From: CAXXOK01 sp964584315
GTDB taxonomy: Bacteria; Bacillota; Clostridia; Christensenellales; Aristaeellaceae
Length of the DNA stretch: 15,599 bases
Direction: 5' to 3'
Assembly (NCBI GenBank): GCA_964584315.1
Contig: CAZOZO010000058.1
Coordinates: forward strand, 1-15,599
Shown: positions 6,800 to 12,860 of the stretch, piece after piece
Numbering within the stretch: position 1 is the stretch's first letter
Layout: each line of letters opens with the position of its first letter
The notes under the pieces: generated by a model
What the model saw: the letters and a program-made list of their open reading frames with translations, nothing else
Databases searched by the model: none
Told to the model about the DNA's origin: nothing
Made by a program: the position numbers and the translations under genes

Positions 6800-7334
6800 C
6801 GCATCGCACGCGATCGAGGCAATTTTGTTTGTATCGGGCGAGGCCGTGGACGTGCCCGACCTGGCGCAGGCGCTGGGCCTGAGCGAGATGGAGACCATGC
6901 ATGCCGTGGCGCTGTTGCAAAAGGAGTACGAGAGCCAGGCACGCGGTATCTCGCTGAAGCGCTACGGCGACCACCTGAAGCTGGAGACGCGCGCGGAGTA
7001 CGCGCAGTATGTGGAGCGGCTCCTGCAGCCCGTACAGCGGCAAACGCTCTCACAGGCGGCCATGGAAACGCTGGCGGTGATCGCCTACCGCCAGCCTGCC
7101 ACCAAGGGCGAGGTGGAGATGGTGCGCGGCGTGAAGTGCGACTACTCCGTGCAATCGCTGCTCAATAAAGGCCTCATCAAAGAGGTGGGCCGCAAGGAGG
7201 CGCTGGGCAGGCCGATCCTGTATGCGACGACGGATCGGTTTCTGGAGCATTTCGGCATCACGGACGTGCGGGAGTTGCCGCCGCTGCCCCAGCTGACGGC
7301 GGAGCAGGCGGCCGAGCCACCTCTGGTGCCCTGA
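6786..7334 (+). CDS. scpB: Segregation and condensation protein B
   Basis: ScpB is the winged-helix partner that binds ScpA as a dimer in the SMC condensin complex. The 182-residue protein has the family's conserved features: AIEAILFVSGEAV at the N terminus, ETLAVIAYRQPATKGEVE in the middle, and the strongly conserved LLNKGLIKEVGRKEALGRPILY toward the C terminus. It begins at TTG 6786, eight to ten bases after GGAGGAG (6771-6777) inside the end of scpA. The frame is open to another TTG at 6747, but that start lacks a ribosome binding site. TTG 6792 would be too far from the same site. The gene ends the operon and is followed by a strong hairpin terminator. Assignment is secure. Confidence 0.96.
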   Translation: MELSDASHAIEAILFVSGEAVDVPDLAQALGLSEMETMHAVALLQKEYESQARGISLKRYGDHLKLETRAEYAQYVERLLQPVQRQTLSQAAMETLAVIAYRQPATKGEVEMVRGVKCDYSVQSLLNKGLIKEVGRKEALGRPILYATTDRFLEHFGITDVRELPPLPQLTAEQAAEPPLVP

Positions 7335-7372
7335 CGCGGATACCCTGTAAAAAACCGATACGGGTGCAAGAT

Positions 7373-7419
7373 AGCAAACATCGTGCGGGACGGCAGTCCG
7401 CGCACGATGTTTGCTTTTT
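7373..7419 (+). terminator. Intrinsic terminator of the protease-scpA-scpB operon
   Basis: A 15-bp stem (7373-7387 with 7401-7415) continues into an inner GGAC/GTCC stem (7388-7391, 7396-7399) and ends in TTTTT (7415-7419). The stem contains AGCAAACATCG and its complement. The minus strand lacks a T-run after the hairpin, so the element appears to act mainly on the scp operon. Confidence 0.88.
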
Positions 7420-7446
7420 GATGGTTCATGGCTTGGCGCCGCCACC

Positions 7447-7974
7447 TTACAACTGCACCCAATACCGCTGCAGGCGCTTATCCTCCGCCGCGTCATACGC
7501 GGTGTTCTCGTACACGCCGCCGTTGGCGAGGATGGTGCGGCGGCTGCCCTCGTTGGCTTCCAGACAAGTGATCAACGCCCTGTCCAGCCCTTTGGCACGG
7601 CAGTAGTCGAGGCAATCCCTGAGCATCGCCTTGGCATAGCCCTTGCGCCGCTCGTCCGGCCGCACGGAGTAGCCGATGTGCCCGCCATATTTGAACAGGT
7701 GCTCGTTCAGGCGGTGGCGGTACTGGATCATGCCCACGATGCGCCCGTCCCCCTGCCGCACATACACGAACTGCTCCGCCGTTACCAGCCCTTCGGGCAC
7801 GGTATCGGGGCTTTCCATCGCCCGTACGGCTGCGAGCCATTCCGTAGGGTCGTCGGTGGCACGCAAGGTGCCCATGCCATCCATGGAACTGTTGGCCGCG
7901 ACCATTGCCCGTTTGTAGGCGCGTATCTCCTCCGCCATACCGATGTCTGGCTTGACCAGTTTGCAGGGTTCCAT
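7447..7974 (-). CDS. GNAT family N-acetyltransferase
   Basis: This 175-residue protein has the GNAT fold signature for acetyl-CoA-dependent acetylation of an amine. The central GHIGYSVRPDERRKGYAKAML block (about residues 98-118) contains the acetyl-CoA pyrophosphate loop RRKGYA (109-114). It is preceded by the GRIVGMIQYRH strand and followed by a helix and the CLEANEGSRRTILANGGVYE region typical of the COG3981-like subgroup. The substrate cannot be deduced. The start is ATG 7974, with an AAGGGAGAGG-like ribosome binding site just upstream. The frame is open farther to 8055, but that extension overlaps the rpsT terminator and has no supporting site. The gene lies downstream of rpsT on the same strand and may be expressed by read-through or from a promoter I cannot define. 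Confidence 0.88.
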   Translation of the reverse strand: MEPCKLVKPDIGMAEEIRAYKRAMVAANSSMDGMGTLRATDDPTEWLAAVRAMESPDTVPEGLVTAEQFVYVRQGDGRIVGMIQYRHRLNEHLFKYGGHIGYSVRPDERRKGYAKAMLRDCLDYCRAKGLDRALITCLEANEGSRRTILANGGVYENTAYDAAEDKRLQRYWVQL

Positions 7975-8013
7975 CGCCCTCTCTCCCTTCTGCTTGCGTC
8001 GCTGCCGGGATAT

Positions 8014-8041
8014 AAAGAAAAAGGAAGGCATGTTACCTTCC
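8014..8041 (-). terminator. Intrinsic terminator downstream of rpsT
   Basis: On the minus strand, GGAAGG (8036-8041) pairs with CCTTCC (8023-8028) around an 8-base gap, of which the middle is TAACATG, and is followed by TTTTTCTTT (8014-8022). The stem is short, but the T-run is good and the position directly after rpsT is right. Partial read-through into the GNAT gene is likely. Confidence 0.65.
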
Positions 8042-8067
8042 GTTCTTCTTTGCATTTTCGCTTGGCC

Positions 8068-8331
8068 TTACTGGGCGGCCTTGTTCATCTGCTTGGCCAG
8101 GCGGGCCTTTTTGCGGTTCGCGGTATTCTTGTGGATGATGCCCTTGGCGACAGCCTTATCGATAGCGGAGGCGGTCACGCTGTATTGCGCGACGGCGTTC
8201 GCGGGGCTGGCCGCGAGCTCCGCGTCAAACTTCTTCACCGCGGTCTTCACCTTCGACTTCACGATACGATTCCGAAGGTTCTTCTTCTCGCTGACCTTCA
8301 CGCGCTTGATGGCGGACTGAATATTGGGCAA
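8068..8331 (-). CDS. rpsT: 30S ribosomal protein S20
   Basis: S20 is a small basic protein that binds 16S rRNA early in 30S assembly. The 87-residue sequence has the typical start PNIQSAIKRVKVSEKKNLRN, high lysine and arginine content, and the conserved AIDKAVAKGIIHKNTANRKKARLAK region. It begins at TTG 8331, with a perfect AGGAGG (8341-8346) nine bases upstream; no ATG is available at the conserved N terminus. The E. coli rpsT gene also starts with TTG (UUG), where the weak start is tied to feedback control, so the same may apply here by analogy. The gene has its own promoter and a short terminator, making it essentially a single-gene unit. Assignment is secure. Confidence 0.97.
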   Translation of the reverse strand: MPNIQSAIKRVKVSEKKNLRNRIVKSKVKTAVKKFDAELAASPANAVAQYSVTASAIDKAVAKGIIHKNTANRKKARLAKQMNKAAQ

Positions 8332-8370
8332 CGTTCTTCACCTCCTTGGCTTACATAAATCGCAAGATTG

Positions 8371-8399
8371 ATTGTATCATGGCCCCTATGAAAAAGCAA
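8371..8399 (-). promoter_or_regulatory. Predicted promoter of rpsT
   Basis: On the minus strand, TTGCTT (8394-8399), a 17-base spacer and TACAAT (8371-8376) with an upstream TGA forming an extended -10 precede rpsT. Transcription would begin near 8364, giving a leader of about 33 bases containing the AGGAGG. Confidence 0.7.
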
Positions 8400-8403
8400 G
8401 AGG

Positions 8404-8439
8404 AAAATTGCGGCTTTGCACGGTTTTCTGGCTGCGCAA
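8404..8439 (-). terminator. Possible weak terminator after the DJ-1/PfpI gene
   Basis: Immediately after the DJ-1/PfpI stop on the minus strand, TTGCG and GC (within 8431-8439) can pair with GC and CGCAA (8408-8414), with small bulges, followed by TTTT (8404-8407). The stem is imperfect and the loop is long, so this is a tentative call supported mainly by position ahead of the rpsT promoter. Confidence 0.35.
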
Positions 8440-8440
8440 G

Positions 8441-9037
8441 TCACAGTGCGATATCATACTCCATCCGGCGCGCCGTCTCCACAGCCGCCTCACGACCCGC
8501 CCAGCGCGAAACCAGGTGCAGCGCCAAGTGTATGCCTGCCGATATGCCGCCCGACGTGAGCACGCGGCCCTCGTCCACAAACTTGACGCCGCGGCGCACC
8601 GTCACCTCCGGGTACTCGCGCGCCAGCCTGTCCAAGTCCATCCAGTGGGTGGTGGCCGCTCTGCCGCTCAAAAGCCCGGCTTCCGCCAGAATGAACGCCC
8701 CTGTGCATACCGAAGCCACGGTGGCATCTGGGCAGTCGTGTATGGCGTTCACGAAATGCAGCACGGCAGAGTTGTGAAGCTCCACCTCTTCCGCGCCCCA
8801 TCCGCCGGGCACGATCAGCGCATCCAGCGGTGGCACGGTGGCAAAGTCATATTCTGGCACCACAAAAAGCCCTCCGCGCGCATGGATCTGCCGTTTCGTT
8901 TGCGCAACGGTATGCACCCTAAATATCTTTTCCCCATCCGCGCGGCGTGCCAGCGAGAACACCTCGAATGGCCCCGCAAAGTCCAGTACTTCAACTTCAT
9001 CAAACAGCAGAATGCCGATCGTCATGGCTTGCATCAT
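8441..9037 (-). CDS. DJ-1/PfpI family protein
   Basis: This 198-residue protein has the class I glutamine amidotransferase-like fold of the DJ-1/PfpI superfamily. Visible hallmarks are FDEVEVLDFAGPFEVF near the N terminus, LIVPGGWGAEE (about 74-84), the nucleophile elbow ASVCTGAFILAEAGLL with C111, TTHW (129-132), and TSGGISAGIHLALHLV (161-175). This set is closest to the subgroup that includes isonitrile hydratase and the N-terminal domains of GlxA-type AraC regulators. No DNA-binding domain is attached here, so it is an enzyme-like single domain; the substrate is unknown. The start is ATG 9037, five bases after AGGAGG. ATG 9034 directly next to it is nearly equivalent, and GTG 9055 is less likely because the ribosome binding site lies inside that extension. 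The gene follows the alpha/beta hydrolase by 14 bases on the same strand. Confidence 0.87.
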   Translation of the reverse strand: MMQAMTIGILLFDEVEVLDFAGPFEVFSLARRADGEKIFRVHTVAQTKRQIHARGGLFVVPEYDFATVPPLDALIVPGGWGAEEVELHNSAVLHFVNAIHDCPDATVASVCTGAFILAEAGLLSGRAATTHWMDLDRLAREYPEVTVRRGVKFVDEGRVLTSGGISAGIHLALHLVSRWAGREAAVETARRMEYDIAL

Positions 9038-9051
9038 TCGCTCCTCCTTGG

Positions 9052-10182
9052 TCACATGCTATCGCCCGTGCGTTGCGCAGGCGCGTCAGGCTGTCCATCC
9101 GCATGCTTGGTGGTGCCCGCAAGCACATCGTCTGCAAACAGGGCGGCCACATCCGGCTCTTCCCAGGCCGGGCTATGCGCCGAGCGATGAAAGGTATAGA
9201 AGCCTTTCAGCGGGGCTAAAAGCTTCGCAAAGTATTCCCTTTGGAGGTCATATGCTGTGGTCATGTCATACACACCCGCCCAGATGTACACCGGCACCTT
9301 GAGCGCAGGCACATCTCGCTGCGCGTGAAACGCATACATGCTTCGCCGTAGCGGCAGGCGCAGTGGCGATGTTTTACCGCGCCAGATGGCTATACGCTCC
9401 GCGGGTGTATACTCACGACAACGCAGCGAAGGCAGCAGTATCCCCGTGACCACCGAGCGCATGCCGTGCATGGTGCCCACGCCCAGCGCATGCATCGCCT
9501 TGTCGCGCGCCATACCGTTTAAGTATGGCTCCAGCGATGCCTCCGCACTGTCGATGGGGGTCTTGCGCAGCGCGTGCGCAAGACCGCGCTGCCGCAGCTG
9601 CCGGCACCGTTCCAGCATCCATGCGTATGCCATCCGTTCGGATGCGGGCTGGTCAGTCGTCTGGCTCATGCCGATGTAGGCGCGGTATCGCTCCGGCGCC
9701 CGCTGCACTGCTAGCAAGCCCAGGTATGTGCCCCAAGAGTGCCCCATCAGGTAGATTTGATCCTGTCCAAACCGTTTGCGTAGCGTATCGGTCACGGCCA
9801 GCACATCGTCCACCATTCGCCGCACCGTCATCACGGACGGCTCGCGTCCCGCCGCAAACGAGATGCCGCACCCGCGCTGCTCCCAATAACAAACCACAAA
9901 GCGTGTCTCCAGCGTAGAGCAGTGTGCCCTCGCCAGAAAATAATCCGGCATGCCCGGCCCGCCATGCAGGAGCAGTAGCACGGGTTTCGCCCTATCATTG
10001 CCGCGCAGGAACATGCCTTGCCGCGAGCCGTCGATATCCACGAATACCTTCTCCGCAATCCCGCCTGCAAGCATTTGGCCGCCTGCGTCGCGTACAGGCG
10101 ATGCGTTGCCGCGGCTTGGCGGCAACAGCCACAGGACGAAAACCGCCAGCATCATCGATATCAGCAGCCAAAGAAACGCCAT
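9052..10182 (-). CDS. Membrane-anchored alpha/beta hydrolase, proline iminopeptidase-like
   Basis: This 376-residue protein has an N-terminal hydrophobic segment (residues 1-20), probably a signal anchor, followed by an alpha/beta hydrolase domain. The oxyanion motif HGGPG lies at 73-77, the EQRGCGIS strand-turn (DQRGxG in relatives) at 101-108, and the nucleophile elbow GHSWG at 147-151 with S149. The likely acid and base are D306 (GVYDMTTAY) and H336 (SAHSPAWEEP), completing a Ser-Asp-His triad. This pattern resembles prolyl aminopeptidases (S33), but esterases share it, so the substrate is open. The start is ATG 10182, with AGGAGG six bases upstream. The last 20 or so residues are polar and probably disordered. 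Its stop lies 14 bases before the DJ-1/PfpI start, so the two form an operon. Confidence 0.88.
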   Translation of the reverse strand: MAFLWLLISMMLAVFVLWLLPPSRGNASPVRDAGGQMLAGGIAEKVFVDIDGSRQGMFLRGNDRAKPVLLLLHGGPGMPDYFLARAHCSTLETRFVVCYWEQRGCGISFAAGREPSVMTVRRMVDDVLAVTDTLRKRFGQDQIYLMGHSWGTYLGLLAVQRAPERYRAYIGMSQTTDQPASERMAYAWMLERCRQLRQRGLAHALRKTPIDSAEASLEPYLNGMARDKAMHALGVGTMHGMRSVVTGILLPSLRCREYTPAERIAIWRGKTSPLRLPLRRSMYAFHAQRDVPALKVPVYIWAGVYDMTTAYDLQREYFAKLLAPLKGFYTFHRSAHSPAWEEPDVAALFADDVLAGTTKHADGQPDAPAQRTGDSM

Positions 10183-10413
10183 ACTTTACCTCCTGCTCCG
10201 CATACGCGCCCGCGCGGCCTGCATATGCCTGATCCTTCTATACGATACCACCCGCATATGCGTTTTCCCTGTTTTCAGCGCCAAAATCATCCAACGCATG
10301 ACTGTATAGTCACAAAGTGCGCTCGTTCGCACGGTCTTTCCCGTACCACAGCACGGATTTTGGGACGTGATATGCAGCCAGCATACACGGTGCATAAAAA
10401 TACGAATGATATA
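10183..10413. other. Divergent intergenic region between the hydrolase and pyr operons
   Basis: No gene is supported here. The region holds the leftward control sequences of the hydrolase operon and the upstream part of the pyrC promoter. Palindromic words stand out: GCATATGC at 10219-10226 and again within CGCATATGCG at 10252-10261, and TGACT-GTAT-AGTCA at 10299-10312. A longer dyad at 10366-10389 is listed separately. I could not find a convincing leftward -35/-10 pair for the hydrolase gene. Confidence 0.45.
10366..10389. promoter_or_regulatory. Dyad-symmetric candidate operator upstream of the pyrC promoter
   Basis: CGTG-A-TATGC (10366-10375) and GCATACACG (10381-10389) form a 9-bp inverted repeat with one unpaired A and a 5-base centre, AGCCA. 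It ends 24 bases before the -35 box of the pyrC promoter, a usual place for a regulator site, and could also serve the divergent hydrolase operon. No regulator is assigned. Confidence 0.35.
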
Positions 10414-10442
10414 TTGACATGCTTTCTATTTGCGTGTATTAT
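10414..10442 (+). promoter_or_regulatory. Strong predicted promoter of the pyrC-carA-carB operon
   Basis: A perfect TTGACA (10414-10419) is followed after 17 bases by TATTAT (10437-10442), five of six matches to consensus. Transcription would begin near 10449. It is the best promoter in the window and lies directly ahead of pyrC, so pyrC is probably the first gene of the transcript. Confidence 0.85.
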
Positions 10443-10448
10443 ATGTAG

Positions 10449-10494
10449 TTGAGTATGCGGGATCCGCATCGCCCTACAAAGGGGGAGCATCGGA
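10449..10494 (+). promoter_or_regulatory. Short pyrC leader with two small hairpins
   Basis: The predicted leader is only about 46 bases long. It contains ATGCGG-GAT-CCGCAT (10455-10469), a 6-bp stem near the 5' end, then CCCT-ACAA-AGGG (10472-10483), whose right arm overlaps the GGGGGAG ribosome binding site (10481-10487). The second hairpin could modulate translation. There is no room for a PyrR-type attenuator with terminator and antiterminator. Confidence 0.4.
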
Positions 10495-11769
10495 TTGAAC
10501 GGCTTGCTGCAAGGCGCGACGGTATACCGGCACGGGAAGCTCAAAAAGTGCGATATCGTGCTTTCGGAGGGCGGAATTGATGGTGGATCGTGCATTTCTC
10601 CGGCGGCTGGCGTTCCTGCCGTTCCCGTGATCGACGCTTATAATTTCATTGTATCACCCGGTTTCGCAGATGTTCACGTTCATTTGCGGGAACCGGGTTT
10701 TTCATACAAGGAAACTGTCGCTGCGGGCACGCTGGCAGCGGCGCGCGGCGGCTACACCGCGCTGTGCGCCATGCCCAACCTCTCCCCCGCGCCGGACACC
10801 CTGGCGCACCTCGAAGCACAACTTGCCATCATCCGCCGGGACGCAAGGGTGACCGTGCTGCCCTACGGGTGCATCACCATGGGGCAAAAGGGCGAGGGCG
10901 ACCTGTGCGACTTCGCTGCCCTAAAGCCCCTTGTGGCGGCCTTCAGCGACGACGGACGCGGCGTGCAGAGCGAGGCCACCATGCGCGAAGCGATGGTGCG
11001 CATCGCGGCGGCAGGCGGTTTGCTGGCCGCACACTGCGAACAGAACGACCTGCTGGGCGGCGGCTATATCCACGACGGGGTCTACGCGCAGCAGCACGGC
11101 CACCGCGGCATCAGCAGCGAGAGCGAATGGCGGCAAGTGGAACGCGACCTGCGGCTGGCCAAGGAAACCGGCTGCCGCTACCATGTGTGCCATGTGAGCA
11201 CCAAAGAGAGCGTCGCCCTGATCCGACGGGCGAAAGCGGAGGGCGTGGACGTGACCTGCGAGACCGCCCCGCACTACCTGCTGCTGTGCGACGAGGATAT
11301 GCAGGATGACGGGCGCTTCAAGATGAACCCGCCGCTGCGCGCAAGGGAGGATCGAGACGCGCTGGTCGAGGGCGCGCTGGACGGCACCATCGACATGGTT
11401 GCCACCGACCACGCGCCCCACAGCGCCGCGGAAAAATCCAAGGGCCTCGCGGGCAGCGCGATGGGCATCGTAGGGCTGGAGACGGCGTTTGCGGTGCTCT
11501 ACACGGGGCTGGTGAAAACGGGGGTCATGCCGCTGGAACGGCTTTTGTACATGCTGACCGACGCGCCCCGCGCGCGCTTCCCTCTGCCGCCCGCAACGCT
11601 CGATGCGGGCACGGGGGCAAGCCTCACGGTGTTCGACCTGGGCGCGCGGTGGCGAATCGAGCCCGCGGAGTTCCGCTCACTGGGGCGGGCGACTCCCTTT
11701 GCGGGCATGGACGTATACGGGCGGTGCGAGCTCACTTTGGCGGGAGGGAAAACCGTATGGCAACGATAA
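10495..11769 (+). CDS. pyrC: Dihydroorotase, class I
   Basis: Dihydroorotase closes N-carbamoyl-aspartate to dihydroorotate, the third step of pyrimidine synthesis in the cytoplasm. The 424-residue sequence is of the long class I type found in Firmicutes. The metal-centre residues are all present: DVHVHLREPG (H61, H63, R65), FSDDGR (D152/D153), AHCE (H180), CHVST (H233) and ATDHAPHS (D305, H306, H309). The GGYTALCAMPN stretch is a further family signature. Translation starts at TTG 10495, with GGGGGAG about eight bases upstream. The 3' end overlaps carA by 13 bases, so the products are translationally coupled. In Bacillus the order is pyrB-pyrC-carA-carB; here pyrB is not between the promoter and pyrC. 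Assignment is secure. Confidence 0.97.
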   Translation: MNGLLQGATVYRHGKLKKCDIVLSEGGIDGGSCISPAAGVPAVPVIDAYNFIVSPGFADVHVHLREPGFSYKETVAAGTLAAARGGYTALCAMPNLSPAPDTLAHLEAQLAIIRRDARVTVLPYGCITMGQKGEGDLCDFAALKPLVAAFSDDGRGVQSEATMREAMVRIAAAGGLLAAHCEQNDLLGGGYIHDGVYAQQHGHRGISSESEWRQVERDLRLAKETGCRYHVCHVSTKESVALIRRAKAEGVDVTCETAPHYLLLCDEDMQDDGRFKMNPPLRAREDRDALVEGALDGTIDMVATDHAPHSAAEKSKGLAGSAMGIVGLETAFAVLYTGLVKTGVMPLERLLYMLTDAPRARFPLPPATLDAGTGASLTVFDLGARWRIEPAEFRSLGRATPFAGMDVYGRCELTLAGGKTVWQR

Positions 11770-12860
11770 ACCGCAAACTGGTGATGGAAAACGGCGCGGA
11801 GTTTTACGGCACAGGGTTTGGCGCAAACACGGATGCGCTGTGCGAGATGGTGTTCAACACCTCGATGGTGGGCTATCAGGAGATCGTATCCGACCCCAGC
11901 TACGCGGCGCAGATGGTGGTCATGACCTACCCGCTGATCGGCAACTACGGCATCTCCGCCGAGGATTTTGAGACCCGCACGCCCGCGATGGGCGCGCTGG
12001 TGGTGCGCGAGTACAACGACCTGCCCAGCAACTTCCGCTACACCAAAACGCTTGGCGAGCTGCTGGAGGAAAACGGCATCCCCGGCATTCAAGGCGTGGA
12101 CACGCGCATGATCGGCCGCATGATCCGCAGCGAGGGCAGCCAGCGCGCGCTGCTGTGCGACCCCTCGGTCCCCCATGAGGAGGCGATGGCGCGCATCCGC
12201 GCCTACCGGTACCCGCACGACGTGGTGCGCCGCGTAAGTAGCAGCAAAAAGTGGTACGCCCGCACGCCCAACGCGCGGTACAGCGTCGTGTGCGTGGACT
12301 GCGGCGTCAAGCTCAGCATCATCCGAAAGCTGCGCGCCTACGGGTGCAATGTGCTGGTGGTACCCTACGACACGCCCGCCGAAGCCATCCTGAGCACCAA
12401 GCCGGACGGCCTGTTCCTCTCCAACGGCCCGGGCGACCCGGAGGATGTGACCCCCGTGATCGACATGGTCAGAAAGCTGCGCGGCAAGCTGCCCATCTTT
12501 GGCATCTGCCTTGGGCACCAGATGATCGCGCTGGCCTACGGCGCCAAAACATACAAGATGAAGTTCGGCCACCGCGGTGGCAACCACCCCGTGAAGGATC
12601 TGCGCACCGGCAAGGTGGAGATCACCAGCCAGAACCACAGCTTCGCGGTGGATGGCAAAACGCTGATGGATACGGGCCTAAGCCTCACGCACATGAACCT
12701 TTTGGACAACACCGCCGAGGGCATGGAATGCGCGCCGGACAGGCTCTTCAGCGTGCAGTACCACCCGGAGAGCGCCCCCGGCCCGCAGGACAGCGCCTAC
12801 CTGTTTGGCCGCTTCATCGACCTGATGGCCCGCGATAAGGAGGAGAAAGCCCATGCCTAA
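11757..12860 (+). CDS. carA: Carbamoyl-phosphate synthase small subunit
   Basis: CarA is the glutaminase subunit that supplies ammonia to CarB for carbamoyl phosphate synthesis, feeding pyrimidine and arginine pathways. The 367-residue protein has the N-terminal CPSase domain (NTSMVGYQEIVSDPSY; GIQGVDTRMIGR) and a C-terminal class I glutamine amidotransferase domain. The latter contains LSNGPGDPED, the nucleophile motif FGICLGHQ (C251) and VQYHPESAPGPQD (H336, E338), completing the triad. The start is ATG 11757, with GGGAGGG eight bases upstream inside the end of pyrC; an upstream open extension to 11649 is only pyrC coding sequence in another frame. It overlaps carB by 8 bases (ATGCCTAA). 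Length is normal for the family, and the assignment is secure. Confidence 0.97.
   Translation: MATINRKLVMENGAEFYGTGFGANTDALCEMVFNTSMVGYQEIVSDPSYAAQMVVMTYPLIGNYGISAEDFETRTPAMGALVVREYNDLPSNFRYTKTLGELLEENGIPGIQGVDTRMIGRMIRSEGSQRALLCDPSVPHEEAMARIRAYRYPHDVVRRVSSSKKWYARTPNARYSVVCVDCGVKLSIIRKLRAYGCNVLVVPYDTPAEAILSTKPDGLFLSNGPGDPEDVTPVIDMVRKLRGKLPIFGICLGHQMIALAYGAKTYKMKFGHRGGNHPVKDLRTGKVEITSQNHSFAVDGKTLMDTGLSLTHMNLLDNTAEGMECAPDRLFSVQYHPESAPGPQDSAYLFGRFIDLMARDKEEKAHA

Noticed and set aside
7411..8358. Plus-strand open frame of 315 codons over the GNAT and rpsT genes
   Set aside because: It runs antisense to two genes with clear motifs and crosses the rpsT terminator; it has no recognisable product.
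10443..10494. A PyrR-binding attenuator in the pyrC leader
   Set aside because: The leader is too short for the terminator/antiterminator pair, and I could not find the conserved PyrR-binding loop sequence.
11499..12638. Minus-strand open frame of 379 codons over pyrC and carA
   Set aside because: It is the antisense shadow of two well-conserved genes, with the same histidine-rich composition and no ribosome binding site.
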